The notes: a model not told the origin generated them from the sequence alone. A stretch of DNA of 64,000 nt from Azospirillum baldaniorum (GCF_003119195.2 NZ_CP022253.1:1931001-1995000), one strand, 5' to 3'; positions 29,703-40,073 are shown, numbered from the stretch's first letter. Program-made: numbers and translations.

Positions 29703-29723
29703 GGGCGTCCCGACGGGACGCCC
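29703..29723 (-). terminator. hairpin after frc
   Basis: Perfect stem GGGCGTCCCG / CGGGACGCCC 15 bp past the frc stop codon. It has no marked T-tract. The spacer to sucC (234 bp) shows no operator palindrome. Confidence 0.5.
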
Positions 29724-29738
29724 CTGCCACGGCTGTCT

Positions 29739-31016
29739 TTACTCGGCGGCCATGCGGGGAACGACCAGCCCCAGCGCGCCGCTGTCGCGAACCTCGCCGA
29801 TGCGGCGTTCGTCGAAGCCGAGAACCTCGCGCAGGATCTCGTCGGTGTGTTCGCCCAGAAGCGGCGACCGCGTGACCTCGGTCGGGCTGTCCGACAGCTT
29901 GATCGGGTTGCCGACCGTCAGGTACTTGCCGCGCGTCGGGTGATCGACCTCGACGATGGTGCCGGTCTCGCGCAGCGACTGATCCTCCGCCAGCTCCTTC
30001 ATCGACAGGATGGGGCCGCAGGGGATGTCGTACTTGTTCAGAATCTCCATGACCTCGAACTTCGTCTTGGTCATGGTCCATTCTTCGACGGTCGCGAAGA
30101 TGTCCTTCAGGCGCGGCAGGCGAGCGGCGGGCGTCGCGTAGTCCGGATCGGTGACCCATTCCGGCTTGCCGATGACGTCGCAGATCTTCGCCCACACGGG
30201 CGCCTGGGTGATGAAGTAGATGTAGGCGTTGGGATCGGTCTCCCAACCCTTGCACTTCAGGATCCAGCCCGGCTGGCCACCGCCCGAGGCGTTGCCGGCG
30301 CGTGGCACGGTGTCGCCGAACTCGCCGTTCGGGTACTGCGGGTATTCCTTGAGCGGGCCGCGCTCCAGCCGCTGCTGGTCGCGCAGCTTGACGCGGCAGA
30401 GGTTCAGCACGGCGTCCTGCATGGCCGCCAGCACCTTCTGGCCGCGCCCGGTCTGGGTGCGCTGGTAGAGCGCCGTCACGATGCCCAGCGCCAGATGCAG
30501 GCCGGTGCCGCTGTCGCCGATCTGGGCGCCGGTGACCATCGGCGGGCCGTCGTCGAAGCCGGTCGTCGAGGCCGAGCCGCCGGCGCACTGCGCGACGTTC
30601 TCATAGACCTTGCAGTCCTCGTAGGGACCGGGGCCGAAGCCCTTGACCGAGGCGACGATGATGCGGGGGTTCAGCTCCTGGATGCGCTCCCAGGTCAGGC
30701 CCATGCGGTCGAGCACGCCGGGGGCGAAATTCTCGACCATCACGTCGCAGATGCGCACCAGATCCTCCAGGACGCGCTTGCCGTCCGGGTTCTTGGTGTC
30801 CAGCGTGATGGACCGCTTGTTGTGGTTCAGCATGGTGAAATAGAGGCTATCGGCCTCGGGCACGTCGCGGAGCTGGCCGCGCGTGATGTCGCCCTCGCCC
30901 GGACGCTCGACCTTGATCACGTCGGCGCCGAACCACGCCAGAAGCTGCGTGCAGGTCGGACCCGACTGAACGTGGGTAAAGTCCAGAACCCGCACGCCTT
31001 CAAGAGCTTTTCCCAT
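29739..31016 (-). CDS. frc: formyl-CoA:oxalate CoA-transferase
   Basis: 425 residues (Oxalobacter Frc 428), class III CoA-transferase. Key features: [20 protein letters not shown] at the N-terminus, [13 protein letters not shown], the catalytic Asp168 in AQIGDSGTG, and the glycine-rich loop ASGGGQPGW (about 259-267) typical of Frc. It moves CoA from formyl-CoA to oxalate, giving oxalyl-CoA and formate. It lies downstream of oxc on the same strand. GAGGAAC precedes the ATG chosen; a 36-codon longer frame lacks family similarity. Succinyl-CoA:oxalate transferase activity is an alternative given the adjacent sucCD. Confidence 0.95.
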   Translation of the reverse strand: MGKALEGVRVLDFTHVQSGPTCTQLLAWFGADVIKVERPGEGDITRGQLRDVPEADSLYFTMLNHNKRSITLDTKNPDGKRVLEDLVRICDVMVENFAPGVLDRMGLTWERIQELNPRIIVASVKGFGPGPYEDCKVYENVAQCAGGSASTTGFDDGPPMVTGAQIGDSGTGLHLALGIVTALYQRTQTGRGQKVLAAMQDAVLNLCRVKLRDQQRLERGPLKEYPQYPNGEFGDTVPRAGNASGGGQPGWILKCKGWETDPNAYIYFITQAPVWAKICDVIGKPEWVTDPDYATPAARLPRLKDIFATVEEWTMTKTKFEVMEILNKYDIPCGPILSMKELAEDQSLRETGTIVEVDHPTRGKYLTVGNPIKLSDSPTEVTRSPLLGEHTDEILREVLGFDERRIGEVRDSGALGLVVPRMAAE

Positions 31017-31051
31017 CGTCGTTCCTCCCGGTGGTGCTCTGTGTCTGAAAA

Positions 31052-31084
31052 GGGCGGCCCCACCCCTCGCTGGCAGGGCCGCCC
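31052..31084 (-). terminator. possible attenuating hairpin between oxc and frc
   Basis: 9-bp stem GGGCGGCCC / GGGCCGCCC, followed on the minus strand by TTTTCAG. It could end a fraction of oxc transcripts and set the oxc:frc ratio. Confidence 0.5.
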
Positions 31085-31127
31085 GGCCTGGAACCGGAGA
31101 ACCGGCGTCCTTAGTAACGTTCAAGCG

Positions 31128-32885
31128 TCAGGTCTTGGGACCCTTGCGAACGGCGCTGGTGGGGTTGAGGCTGCCGATGTTGCCGCTCTCCGACCCGGCG
31201 TTGGGGTCGATCACCGCGTTGATCAGCGTCGGCCGGCCGCTGTCCATCGCCGCGCTGACCGCGCGGTACAGCTCGTCCGGCGTCGTCACGTTGACGCCCG
31301 CGCCGCCGAAGGCCTCCATCATCTTGTCGTAGCGCGAGTCCGGAACGAAGACCATCGGCGACGGGTCCGACCCGCCCGTCGGGTTCACGTCCGTCCCCTT
31401 GTAGATGCCGTTGTTGTTGAACACCACGATGCACACCGGCAGGTTGTAGCGGCAGATCGTCTCGACCTCCATGCCCGAGAAGCCGAAGGCGCTGTCGCCT
31501 TCCACCGCCAGAACCGGCTTGCCCGACTCCACAGCCGCCGCCACCGCGAAGCCCATGCCGATGCCCATCACGCCCCAGGTCCCGACGTCCAGGCGCTTGC
31601 GCGGCTGGTGCATGTCGATGATCCCGCGCGCCAGGTCCAGCGTGTTGGCACCCTCGTTCACCAGCAGCGCCTCGGGCCGCTCCTGCACCACCCGGCGCAG
31701 CGCGCCCAGCGCGCCGTGGAAGTTCATCGGCGAGGCGTTGCTCATCAGCTTGGGCGCCATCTTGGCGATGTTCGCCTCCTTGCGCGCCGACACCGCCCCC
31801 GTCCACTCCGCCGGCGGCGGCGTCCAGCCCTTCGCCATCCCGGCGGTCAGGGCCGACACGCACGACCCGATGTCGCCGACCAGCGGCGCCACGATCGCCA
31901 CGTTGCTGTCCATCTCGCGCGGCTCGATGTCGATCTGGATGAAGGTCTTCGACCCCGGCTCGCCCCAGGTCTTGCCTTTGCCGTGCGACAACAGCCAGTT
32001 CAGACGCGCGCCGACCAGGACCACCACGTCGGCGTCCTTCAGGACCATCGAGCGCGCCGCCCCCGCCGACTGCGGGTGGGTGTCGGGCAGCAGGCCCTTG
32101 GCCATGCTCATCGGCAGGAACGGGATGCCGCTCTTCTCGACCAGCTCGCGCACCGCCTCGTCGGCCTGGGCGTAGGCCGCGCCCTTGCCCAGGATGATCA
32201 GCGGCCGCTTGGCGCCCTTCAGCACCTCCAGGGCGCGCGCCACCGAGTCCGGCGAGGGCAGCTGCGCCGGGGCGGCGTCGACCACCTTGACCAGCGAGCG
32301 GGCGCCCTCGGCGGCGTCCATCACCTGCGAGAACAGCTTGGCCGGCAGGTCGAGGTAGACGCCGCCCGGACGGCCCGACACCGCGGCGCGGATCGCGCGG
32401 GCCACGGCGATGCCGATGTCCTGGGCGTGCAGCACGCGGAAGGCCGCCTTGCACAGCGGCTTGGCGATGGCCAGCTGGTCCATCTCCTCGTAGTCGCCCT
32501 GCTGGAGGTCGACGATCTCGCGCTCCGACGAGCCGGAGATCAGGATCATCGGGAAGCAGTTGGTGGTGGCGTTGGCCAGCGCGGTCAGGCCGTTGAGGAA
32601 GCCCGGCGCCGAGACGGTCATGCACACGCCCGGCTTCTTGGTGAGGAAGCCGGCGATCGCCGCGGCGTTGCCGGCGTTCTGCTCGTGGCGGAAGGAGATG
32701 ACCCGCAGCCCCTCGCCCTGGGCCATGCGCAGCAGGTCGGAAATCGGGATGCCCGGCACGACGTAGAGGTTCTCGATGCCGTTGAGCTTGAGGGCATCGA
32801 TGACGAGCTGGAAACCATCCGTCAGCGCCGGTTCCGCATCGGTGGCGGCCGTGGCTTGGTTGTTGAGGACTGTGACGGCTGACAT
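31128..32885 (-). CDS. oxc: oxalyl-CoA decarboxylase
   Basis: 585 residues (Oxalobacter Oxc 568). ThDP enzyme with catalytic Glu68 in [12 protein letters not shown], oxalyl-CoA/ADP region [18 protein letters not shown], and ThDP/Mg motif [19 protein letters not shown] starting near residue 461 and ending FNNNG. It decarboxylates oxalyl-CoA to formyl-CoA, which recycles through Frc. GGGGAGGAG precedes the ATG. It is 41 bp downstream of gntR2, so it is probably co-transcribed with that regulator from the operator-rich region at 33.7-34.1 kb. Confidence 0.96.
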   Translation of the reverse strand: MSAVTVLNNQATAATDAEPALTDGFQLVIDALKLNGIENLYVVPGIPISDLLRMAQGEGLRVISFRHEQNAGNAAAIAGFLTKKPGVCMTVSAPGFLNGLTALANATTNCFPMILISGSSEREIVDLQQGDYEEMDQLAIAKPLCKAAFRVLHAQDIGIAVARAIRAAVSGRPGGVYLDLPAKLFSQVMDAAEGARSLVKVVDAAPAQLPSPDSVARALEVLKGAKRPLIILGKGAAYAQADEAVRELVEKSGIPFLPMSMAKGLLPDTHPQSAGAARSMVLKDADVVVLVGARLNWLLSHGKGKTWGEPGSKTFIQIDIEPREMDSNVAIVAPLVGDIGSCVSALTAGMAKGWTPPPAEWTGAVSARKEANIAKMAPKLMSNASPMNFHGALGALRRVVQERPEALLVNEGANTLDLARGIIDMHQPRKRLDVGTWGVMGIGMGFAVAAAVESGKPVLAVEGDSAFGFSGMEVETICRYNLPVCIVVFNNNGIYKGTDVNPTGGSDPSPMVFVPDSRYDKMMEAFGGAGVNVTTPDELYRAVSAAMDSGRPTLINAVIDPNAGSESGNIGSLNPTSAVRKGPKT

Positions 32886-32926
32886 AAGGGTTACTCCTCC
32901 CCGACTCTTATTCGGTTCACGATCGG

Positions 32927-33616
32927 TCAATCGAGAAAATCGCAGTGCTGTTCGACATGGCGGGCCAGCCCCAGCGTGTGCTCGCGCACCCGCCGCTCGG
33001 CCAGATCGGCGTCGCGCCGGGTCAGGGCGTCGATGATGTCGCGGTGCTCGACGATGGACGTCTCGGCCCGGCCGCCGCGGCGCATGGTGACGCGGCGGAT
33101 GGCCCGCATGTGGATGAAGAAGCGGTCGGTCAGGTCGGCGATGAGCGTGCAGCCCGAGGCCTGGATGATCGACTGGTGGAAGGCGACGTTGGCGTCGGAA
33201 TACTCCAGCACGTGGTCGGCCAGTTCGCCTTCGGCGAAGCGGTCGAAGGTCTCGTGCAGGTCGGCCATGCCGCGCTCGTCGGCGCGCTCGACGAAGAGGC
33301 GGGCGGCCATGCCCTCCAGCGCCGCGCAGACGGTGATCATCTCGATGATCTCCGCCTTGGTCTTGCGCACCACGAAGATGCCGCGCCGGGGCATGGAGCG
33401 GATGAAGCCCTCCTGCTCCAGCAGCGCCATGGCCTCGCGCACCGGGGTGCGGCTGACGCCCAGCGCCTCGCAGAGCTGGCGCTCGTCGAGGCGGATCTCG
33501 CTCGGCCCGCCGTAGATGTCCATCTGGGTGATGGCTTGGCGCAGCGCCTGGTAGGCCTTGGCCTTGAAGCTCATCCCCTGATCCAGGGGTGCGACCGAGA
33601 AACTCATCATCTGCAT
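32927..33616 (-). CDS. GntR-family regulator, FadR/FCD subgroup (gntR2)
   Basis: 229 residues, closely related to gntR1 over its whole length ([79 protein letters not shown]). Winged helix about 35-90, FCD domain about 100-220 with Asp/His metal ligands. Its place directly before oxc and after four operator-like palindromes makes it the best candidate for the oxalate-responsive repressor of this region. ATG at 33616; longer frames overlap the operators. Confidence 0.9.
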   Translation of the reverse strand: MQMMSFSVAPLDQGMSFKAKAYQALRQAITQMDIYGGPSEIRLDERQLCEALGVSRTPVREAMALLEQEGFIRSMPRRGIFVVRKTKAEIIEMITVCAALEGMAARLFVERADERGMADLHETFDRFAEGELADHVLEYSDANVAFHQSIIQASGCTLIADLTDRFFIHMRAIRRVTMRRGGRAETSIVEHRDIIDALTRRDADLAERRVREHTLGLARHVEQHCDFLD

Positions 33617-34161
33617 TGGCGTTCCCGTCCCTCTCTCTCCGCCCCCGGAATGATCCGGGGTTTCCCCGGTTGACGGGGTTTGGGCCGCGCTTTCATTGCC
33701 CCGGAGAGGGAAGCGGCTTGGATTGGAGATACGGTATACCAGATGCCAGTTCATGACAAGCGGATATGTTCGGATCGCGGACTGTTTCTTCGATGAACGA
33801 CGACACGGCAATTCCTCCGCGACGGTCCGGCAATTCTGCGCCTTTTTGGCGCTTTCTGGCATATCGTATACGGTATCCACATGCCGCATGACTGGTATAC
33901 CGAATCCACTGTGGTTGCGGCGGATCGCTGAGGGTACAAACGTTCTTGGAACTACACGCATTCCTCCCTGTAGATTCCCCCACCTGACGGCTCCGCGGCT
34001 TCCTGCCAGCGGAGCCTTCTTTTTTTCTCCGCCCGCAAAATTTGCCCGACTGTGGAATTTGCCCTGCGGCAAATTGGTATACCGTACACCAGACAGTTTC
34101 ACCGCACTTCTCGTGTGTGTATGTTGGCTGGGTCAACGAATCAGGCAAACGGAGGAAAGCC
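33617..34161. promoter_or_regulatory. operator-dense spacer between gntR2-oxc and the CBS-BON gene
   Basis: 545 bp, lower in G/C than its neighbours and without a gene. It holds at least four copies or variants of the motif: CGGTATACCA (33732-33741), TGGCATATCG (33857-33866) with CGTATACG (33865-33872), TGGTATACCG (33893-33902) and TGGTATACCG (34075-34084). A separate GCAAAATTTGC palindrome is at 34035-34045. The two divergent promoters are therefore likely to be controlled together. Confidence 0.65.
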
Positions 34162-34863
34162 ATGAAAGCTGCGGACATCATGACCCGTCAGGTGGTCACC
34201 ATCGGTCCCGACGCCACGGTGACCGAAGCCGCGAAGCGCATGCTGGAGAACCGGATCAGCGGCCTGCCCGTCTGCGATTCGAACGGGCGCCTGCTCGGCG
34301 TCATCAGCGAGGGCGACCTGCTGCGACGGACGGAGACCGGCACGGTGCGCCGGGCCTCCTGGTGGCTCGCCATGTTCGCGGGCGCGCCGAACCAGGCCGC
34401 CGACTACACCAAGTCCCACGGCCGTCACGTGCGCGACGCGATGACCGAGTCGCTGATCTCCGTCACGGAGGAGACCCCGCTCGACGAGGTGGTCCGCCTG
34501 ATGGAGGGCAACCGCATCAAGCGCGTTCCGGTGCTGAACAACGGCAAGCTGGTCGGCATCGTCAGCCGCGCCAACCTGCTGCACGTCCTCGCCAGCATCG
34601 CGCCGGACGTCTCCCCCGCCGCCGCGGACGACCGCGTCGTGCGCGACCGGCTTCTGGAAACCCTGCGTGCGCAGCCCTGGGCGCCGGAGATCAGCGAAAA
34701 CATCGTGGTGCGCAACGGCGTCGTGCATCTCTGGGGCAGCGTCCGCACCGAGGCGCAGCGTGACGCCATTCGCGTCGCCGCGGAGAACACCCCCGGCGTC
34801 ACCCGCGTGGAGAATCACCTGATCATCGTGGATCATGTCGCCGAAGGCGCGGTCGGCTTCTGA
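34162..34863 (+). CDS. CBS-CBS-BON domain protein
   Basis: 233 residues. CBS pair: MKAADIMTRQVVTIGPDATV to about residue 135, with SEGDLLRR, VRDAMTESLISVTEETPLDEVV and GNRIKRVPVLNNGKLVGIVSRANL. A BON domain occupies about 155-225 (VVRDRLLETLRAQPW, IVVRNGVVHLWGSVRTEAQRDAIRVAAENTPGVTRVENHL). CBS senses adenylates; BON binds membranes or lipids. GGAGGAAAG precedes the ATG. It diverges from gntR2-oxc across the operator-dense spacer. Target unknown. Confidence 0.9.
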   Translation: MKAADIMTRQVVTIGPDATVTEAAKRMLENRISGLPVCDSNGRLLGVISEGDLLRRTETGTVRRASWWLAMFAGAPNQAADYTKSHGRHVRDAMTESLISVTEETPLDEVVRLMEGNRIKRVPVLNNGKLVGIVSRANLLHVLASIAPDVSPAAADDRVVRDRLLETLRAQPWAPEISENIVVRNGVVHLWGSVRTEAQRDAIRVAAENTPGVTRVENHLIIVDHVAEGAVGF

Positions 34864-34889
34864 GCCAATCACCGATGCGGCAACAAAAA

Positions 34890-34925
34890 AGCCCCTTCCC
34901 GGTTCGTCCGGGAAGGGGCTTTTCC
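34890..34925. terminator. bidirectional terminator between CBS-BON and pntB
   Basis: 13-bp stem AGCCCCTTCCCGG / CCGGGAAGGGGCT with AAAAAA before and TTTTCCTTT after it. Confidence 0.9.
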
Positions 34926-34938
34926 TTTCAGCAGACCT

Positions 34939-36333
34939 TTACTCGGTGGCCTTCACGACCTCTTCGGTGACCTTCTTGGCGTCGCCGAACAGCATCATGG
35001 TGTTGGGGCGGAAGAACAGCTCGTTCTCGACGCCGGCGTAGCCGGCGGCCATGCCGCGCTTGATGAAGAACACCGTCTTGGCCTTCTCGACGTCGAGGAT
35101 CGGCATGCCGTAGATCGGCGACTGCGGATCGGTCTTGGCCGCCGGGTTGGTCACGTCGTTGGCGCCGATCACGAAGGCCACGTCCGCGGTGCTGAAGTCG
35201 CGGTTGATGTCCTCCAGCTCGAACACCTCGTCGTAGGGCACGTTGGCCTCGGCCAGCAGCACGTTCATGTGCCCGGGCATGCGCCCCGCCACCGGATGGA
35301 TGGCGTACTTGACCTCGACGCCCTCCTTCTTCAGCAGGTCGGCCATCTCGCGCAGCGCGTGCTGGGCCTGGGCCACCGCCATGCCGTAGCCGGGGACGAT
35401 GATCACCGACTGGGCGTTCTTCATGATGTAGGCCGCGTCCTCCGGCGAGCCGGCCTTGACCGTGCCGCGCTCGCCGCCGCCGGCCGCCGCCGACGCCGCC
35501 CCGCTGTCGCCGCCGAAGCCGCCCAGGATGACGTTGAAGATCGAGCGGTTCATGCCCTTGCACATGATGTAGGACAGGATGGCGCCCGACGAGCCGACCA
35601 GCGCGCCCGTGACGATCAGCAGGTTGTTCTGCAGCGTGAAGCCGATGCCCGCCGCCGCCCAGCCCGAGTAGCTGTTCAGCATCGAGATCACCACCGGCAT
35701 GTCGGCCCCGCCGATCGGCAGGATCAGCAGCAGGCCGAGCGCCAGCGACACGGCGACGATCAGCCACATCGGGGCGTCGGCGTTGCTCTGCACCAGCCAG
35801 ACGATGAGCAGGATGGTCAGCACGCCGAGGGCGGCGTTGAGGTGGTGCTGGAAGGGGAAGACCAGCGGCTTGCCGGTGACCAGGCCTTGCAGCTTGGCAA
35901 ACGCGACGATCGAGCCGGTGAAGGTGATGGCACCGATGGCGGTGCCGAGCGCCATCTCGACCAGCGAGCCCTTGGCGATGGCGCCGGGCACGCCGATGCC
36001 GTAGGCCTCGGGCGAGTAGAAGGCCGACAGCGCCACGAACACCGCGGCCAGACCGACCAGCGAGTGGAAGGCGGCGACGAGCTGCGGCAGGGCGGTCATC
36101 TCGATCTTCTTGGCGATGACGTAGCCGATGCCGCCGCCGATGGCGATGCCGAGCACGATCATCCAGTAGGACTGGACGATGGGCAGGGCCAGCGTGGTCA
36201 GCACGGCGATGGTCATGCCGGCCATGCCGAAGAAGTTGCCCTGGCGGGAGGTCTCCGGGCTGGACAGGCCGCGCAGGGCCATGATGAAGCAGACCGAAGC
36301 GACCAGATAGAGAAGGGCGGACAGGGTTTCCAT
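34939..36333 (-). CDS. pntB: NAD(P) transhydrogenase subunit beta
   Basis: 464 residues (E. coli PntB 462). The N-terminal half has about eight or nine membrane helices with GGGIGYVIAKKIEMTALPQLVAA type loops; the C-terminal domain III binds NADP(H) with IIVPGYGMAVAQAQHALREM, AGRMPGHMNVLLAEA and VIGANDVTNPAA. The enzyme uses proton motive force to make NADPH from NADH. It follows pntAB by two bases. NADPH could supply a PanE-type reductase and biosynthesis during growth on oxalate. Confidence 0.95.
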   Translation of the reverse strand: METLSALLYLVASVCFIMALRGLSSPETSRQGNFFGMAGMTIAVLTTLALPIVQSYWMIVLGIAIGGGIGYVIAKKIEMTALPQLVAAFHSLVGLAAVFVALSAFYSPEAYGIGVPGAIAKGSLVEMALGTAIGAITFTGSIVAFAKLQGLVTGKPLVFPFQHHLNAALGVLTILLIVWLVQSNADAPMWLIVAVSLALGLLLILPIGGADMPVVISMLNSYSGWAAAGIGFTLQNNLLIVTGALVGSSGAILSYIMCKGMNRSIFNVILGGFGGDSGAASAAAGGGERGTVKAGSPEDAAYIMKNAQSVIIVPGYGMAVAQAQHALREMADLLKKEGVEVKYAIHPVAGRMPGHMNVLLAEANVPYDEVFELEDINRDFSTADVAFVIGANDVTNPAAKTDPQSPIYGMPILDVEKAKTVFFIKRGMAAGYAGVENELFFRPNTMMLFGDAKKVTEEVVKATE

Positions 36334-36335
36334 GG

Positions 36336-36770
36336 TTACTTGCCCTTCTTCTTGAACATCGACAGCATGCGCTGGGTGACCAGGAAGCCGCCGAAGATGT
36401 TGACGCTGGCCAGGATGACCGCGAGGAAGCCCATGATCTTGGAGAAGCCGAACCCCGCGGGGCCGGCGGCGATCAGGGCGCCGACGATGATCACCGAGGA
36501 CACCGCGTTGGTCACCGCCATCAGCGGCGAGTGCAGCGCCGGCGTCACCCGCCACACCACGTAGTAGCCGACGAAGCAGGCCAGCACGAACACCGTCAGG
36601 CCGGTGATGAAGAAATTGCCATGGCTCGCCGCGTCCAGGACGGGCGCCGGGATCGGCATCGCGTGGGTCATCTGGGCAACCTGGACCTGAAGCTCCGCCG
36701 TCTGGTTGGTCAGGGTGAGGAGCGAGTGGCGGAAGGCCTCAATCTGGCTCGCGGGATCGGGATGTTCCAT
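36336..36770 (-). CDS. pntAB: NAD(P) transhydrogenase subunit alpha, part 2 (membrane)
   Basis: 144 residues. A polar N-terminal stretch, then about three or four membrane helices ([58 protein letters not shown]). This is the domain fused to PntA in enterobacteria but separate in Rhodospirillum rubrum and relatives. It starts 13 bp after pntAA. Confidence 0.92.
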   Translation of the reverse strand: MEHPDPASQIEAFRHSLLTLTNQTAELQVQVAQMTHAMPIPAPVLDAASHGNFFITGLTVFVLACFVGYYVVWRVTPALHSPLMAVTNAVSSVIIVGALIAAGPAGFGFSKIMGFLAVILASVNIFGGFLVTQRMLSMFKKKGK

Positions 36771-36783
36771 GGAAGCCGCCTCC

Positions 36784-37974
36784 TCAGACGGTCTGGACTT
36801 CGCGGACCGTGTCCGCGAAGGCGGGATGGACGACCTGCCCATCGCGGGTGAGCGCGATGGCCTTCACGATCTCGTCGTCCCAGTTGAGCGTGACGCGACC
36901 CTTTTTGCTGTCCTCGGGGTCCTTGTCGTGCAGCGACTGCAGCAGCGCGAGCAGGTTCTTGGCGTACAAGAGCGAGGCGCTCTCGGCGATGCGGCTGGGG
37001 TAGTTGGCGTGGCCGACGATCTTCACCCCGTTCTCCGTGGTGACGACCTTGCCCAGCTCCGAGCCCTCGACGTTGCCGCCCTGCTCCACCGCCAGATCGA
37101 TCAGCACCGAGCCCGGCTTCATCGACGCCACATGCTCGCGCGTCACCAGGATCGGCGCCTTGCGCCCGGGGATCAGCGCCGTGGTGATGACGATGTCCTG
37201 CTTCTTGATGTGCTCGGCCACCAGCGCCGCCTGCTGGCGCTTGTAGTCGTCCGACATCTCCTTGGCGTAGCCGCCCGCCGTCTCGGCCTGCTTGAACTCC
37301 TCGTTCTCCACCGCGACGAAGCTGCCGCCCAGCGACTGCACCTGCTCCTTGACCGCCGGACGCACGTCGGTCGCCGAGACGATGGCGCCCAGCCGCTTGG
37401 CCGTGGCGATGGCCTGCAGGCCCGCCACACCGACGCCCATGATGAAGGCGCGGGCCGGCGGCACCGTGCCCGCCGCGGTCATCATCATCGGGTAGGCGCG
37501 GCCGTACTCGCTGGCGGCATCGACCACCGCCTTGTAGCCGGCGAGGTTGGCCTGCGAGGACAGCACGTCCATGACCTGGGCGCGGGTGATGCGCGGCATG
37601 AACTCCATGGCGAAGGCGTTCACCCCGGCCGCGGCGTAGGCCGCCACGTGGTCGCGGCTGTTGTAGGGGTTGAGGATGGCGAACAGCAGCGCGCCGCGCT
37701 TGATCAGCGCCAGCTCGTCGAGGTCCCCTTCCCCGGCCAGCAGCGGGCGCTGCACCTTCAGCACGATGTCGGCATCGGCCAGAGCCGACGCGGCGTCCGG
37801 CGCGATCTCCGCGCCGGCGTCCTGGTACACCCGGTCCGGCAGGTTCGAGCCCAGACCGGCGCCGGCCTCGACCACGACGTCGAGACCGAGACCTTTGATC
37901 TTCTTGACGGTTTCCGGAGACGCCGCGACGCGATTCTCGCCCGCGCGCCGCTCCCTGGGTATGGCGATTTTCAT
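36784..37974 (-). CDS. pntAA: NAD(P) transhydrogenase subunit alpha, part 1 (NAD-binding)
   Basis: 396 residues of domain I, alanine-dehydrogenase-like. Start [23 protein letters not shown] motif [27 protein letters not shown]; mobile loop [13 protein letters not shown]. Soluble, peripheral on the membrane, transferring hydride from NADH. It is the first gene of pntAA-pntAB-pntB. Upstream 258 bp separate it from the CBS gene. No TGGTATACCA copy was seen in front of it. Confidence 0.95.
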   Translation of the reverse strand: MKIAIPRERRAGENRVAASPETVKKIKGLGLDVVVEAGAGLGSNLPDRVYQDAGAEIAPDAASALADADIVLKVQRPLLAGEGDLDELALIKRGALLFAILNPYNSRDHVAAYAAAGVNAFAMEFMPRITRAQVMDVLSSQANLAGYKAVVDAASEYGRAYPMMMTAAGTVPPARAFIMGVGVAGLQAIATAKRLGAIVSATDVRPAVKEQVQSLGGSFVAVENEEFKQAETAGGYAKEMSDDYKRQQAALVAEHIKKQDIVITTALIPGRKAPILVTREHVASMKPGSVLIDLAVEQGGNVEGSELGKVVTTENGVKIVGHANYPSRIAESASLLYAKNLLALLQSLHDKDPEDSKKGRVTLNWDDEIVKAIALTRDGQVVHPAFADTVREVQTV

Positions 37975-38137
37975 GGTTGTTGATTGCCTCCCAAAGCAAT
38001 CGGCAGGACGAGGCGTCAGCGCTCCGGCCTCGACGGCGGGCGGCCTCGGCGGGCGGCCCGCCGGTCAAATTCTCGAATGATGTCGGTGCCGGCCAGCGAC
38101 GAGGCGTGGTCCGGCGTCAGGCCCGCAGGGCGGCGGA

Positions 38138-38168
38138 GCGGTCACCCGGGATGGATGCGGGTGACCGC
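38138..38168. other. hairpin in the CBS-pntAA spacer
   Basis: Perfect 10-bp stem GCGGTCACCC / GGGTGACCGC. No T-tract follows on either strand. It may be an mRNA end stabiliser, weak terminator or pntAA leader structure. Confidence 0.4.
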
Positions 38169-38232
38169 CTCCGGACCACCGCCGCCGTCACGGGAAGGCT
38201 GCCCCAGGCACTGCCCAAGGCGCCGCCGTTCG

Positions 38233-38688
38233 TCACTGGGCCGCGGCGACGGGATAGCTGACGACCTCGCCGGCCCCGGCGTCCGGCGGGGCGGCATCGA
38301 GCTGCGCCTTGATGAGATCGCGCACGCTGACCACGCCGACCAGCGACGCGCCGTCCAGAACGGGGACGTGACGAATGGTGTGCTCGTCCATCAGCTGGAG
38401 CACGTGGCGGACGGAATCGCCCGGCGCGCAGCAGACGGGATGGTGGCTCATCACCGCCGTGACCGGCAGGGATAGGATGCCCGGCCCGCGGTCGGTCAGG
38501 CTGCGCACGATGTCGCGTTCGGAAATCACCCCGACGACCGTGTTGCCCTCGGTCCGGCAGACGTCCTTGACCACCAGCGCGCCGGTGTTTTCGGCCTTCA
38601 GAAGACGCAACGCCGTTTCCACGGTTTCGTTGATGCGCACCGTGCCGATGCGCGTCCCCTTCCGGCGGAGAATGTCTTCAACCCTCAT
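38233..38688 (-). CDS. two-CBS-domain protein (paralogue of the one at 7.1 kb)
   Basis: 151 residues. CBS1 about 8-70 (IGTVRINETVETALRLL, ALVVKDVCRTEGNTVVGVISERDIV), CBS2 about 80-135 (PVCCAPGDSVRHVLQLM, TIRHVPVLDGASLVGVVSVRDLI). The KDVCRTEGN insertion with its Cys is shared exactly with the 7.1-kb protein. Probable adenylate or redox sensor. GAGGAGCG precedes the ATG. It is 99 bp downstream of the panE-like gene on the same strand and may be co-transcribed from that operator-bearing promoter. Confidence 0.88.
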   Translation of the reverse strand: MRVEDILRRKGTRIGTVRINETVETALRLLKAENTGALVVKDVCRTEGNTVVGVISERDIVRSLTDRGPGILSLPVTAVMSHHPVCCAPGDSVRHVLQLMDEHTIRHVPVLDGASLVGVVSVRDLIKAQLDAAPPDAGAGEVVSYPVAAAQ

Positions 38689-38787
38689 GACGCTCCTCCT
38701 GTGAAGCGATTGTCCGGCCCCTCGGCGTTGCTTCGCTTCGTCGTTGGGGGCGTTGGTTTCTGTGTGCGGGGCCGGACGGTGTCCGCC

Positions 38788-39813
38788 CTACTGGGCGGCG
38801 ACCGCGGGGGCGGCCTCGGACGATGCCCGCTGCGGGCGGGTGTAGCAGTCGGCGATCTCGCCGCGCTGGCGGACGAGCGCCAGGACCACGTCGATGGTCG
38901 GGGTCGCCACGCCGACCATGCGGCCCATTTCCTGGACCACCGACAGCAGGGCGTCGATCTCCATCGGACGGCCGCGCTCCAGATCCTGGAGCATCGAGGT
39001 CTTGTGCGCGCCGACCGCGCCGGCACCGTTGATGCGGCGCTCCACATCCACCCGGAAATGCACGCCCAGACGGTCGCCGATCTCCTTGGCCTCCAGCATC
39101 ATCGACTTGGCGACGGCGCGGGTTTCCGGATCGGAGCAGATGACGTCCAGCGTGGCGTGGGTGAGCGCGCTGATCGGGTTGAAGCAGAGGTTGCCCCACA
39201 GTTTCAGCCAGATCTCGTCGCGGATGCGGTCGAGCACCGGGGCGCGCAGGCCGCCGGCCTCCATCGCCGCGCTGAGCTTCTTCACGCGGTCGGACTGGCT
39301 GCCGTCCGGCTCGCCCAACGAGAACTTGTCGCCGTAGATGTGCTGAATGACGCCGGGTTCGACAACTTCGGTCGCGGGGTAGACGACGCAGCCGATGGCG
39401 CGCTCCGGGCTCAGGCCGTTCCACTGGATGCCGCCGGGATCGACGGTGTCGAGCACCCGGCCTTCGAACTCGCCGCCGTTCTTGTAGAAGTACCAGTAGG
39501 GGATGCCGTTGACCGCGGTGACCACGGCGGTGTCCTTGCCGAGCAGCGGCTGGATGGCGTTGACGACGCTGGGAACGGAATGGGCCTTCAGACCGATGAT
39601 GACGTAGTCCTGCGGGCCGAGTTCCGCCGCGTTGTCGGTGCAGCGGGGGTGGACGACCGTTTCTTCCTCTCCGACGATCAGCTTCACGCCGTTCTCACGC
39701 ATGGCCGTGAGATGGGCGCCGCGCGCCACGAGGCTGACATCCGCGCCGGCCTGGTGGAGACGCACACCCAGATACCCGCCGATGGCCCCGGACCCAAAGA
39801 TGCAGATCTTCAT
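38788..39813 (-). CDS. ketopantoate reductase-family protein (PanE-like; possible oxalyl-CoA reductase)
   Basis: 341 residues. N-terminal NADPH site MKICIFGSGAIGGYLGVRLHQAGADVSLVARG, then GLKAHSVPSVVNAIQPLLG and VTAVNGIPYWYFY; C-terminal helical domain with KLWGNLCFNPISALTHATLDVIC (Lys/Asn/Ser of the PanE active site) and ERGRPMEIDALLSVVQEM. PanE makes pantoate for CoA. In Methylobacterium extorquens a PanE paralogue in the oxalate locus (PanE2) has been reported as the oxalyl-CoA reductase, as I recall. The setting here and an operator 92 bp upstream make that role plausible. GAGAGGAAAC precedes the ATG. Confidence 0.82.
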   Translation of the reverse strand: MKICIFGSGAIGGYLGVRLHQAGADVSLVARGAHLTAMRENGVKLIVGEEETVVHPRCTDNAAELGPQDYVIIGLKAHSVPSVVNAIQPLLGKDTAVVTAVNGIPYWYFYKNGGEFEGRVLDTVDPGGIQWNGLSPERAIGCVVYPATEVVEPGVIQHIYGDKFSLGEPDGSQSDRVKKLSAAMEAGGLRAPVLDRIRDEIWLKLWGNLCFNPISALTHATLDVICSDPETRAVAKSMMLEAKEIGDRLGVHFRVDVERRINGAGAVGAHKTSMLQDLERGRPMEIDALLSVVQEMGRMVGVATPTIDVVLALVRQRGEIADCYTRPQRASSEAAPAVAAQ

Positions 39814-39904
39814 AACCCGTTTCCTCTCCCCCAATTATCGGCCACGCGCCGCGCAGCCTTTGCAGTAACCCCAATCAATCAGCACACCGAACAAATACGG
39901 AGTT

Positions 39905-39914
39905 TGGTATACCA
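39905..39914. promoter_or_regulatory. GntR-type operator upstream of the panE-like gene
   Basis: Perfect palindrome TGGTATACCA followed directly by a repeat of its right half (GATACCAGATG), 92 bp before the gene. Confidence 0.7.
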
Positions 39915-40073
39915 GATACCAGATGTCAACTGGCAAAATAGACCCTGTCGAGGGAGGGGCATGATCCGGAATCGGGCGAGAATCCTGGGTTTTCCAACGA
40001 AAGTTCGAGCATGGAAAACCGGACGCCCGGCCCGTCCGGACGCCCGGTTCGCGGGTCCATCCGGTGTGTGGGA

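Noticed and set aside
34035..34045. GCAAAATTTGC as a further GntR operator
   Set aside because: The core differs from the TGGTATACCA family and it occurs once. It is noted only as part of the spacer.
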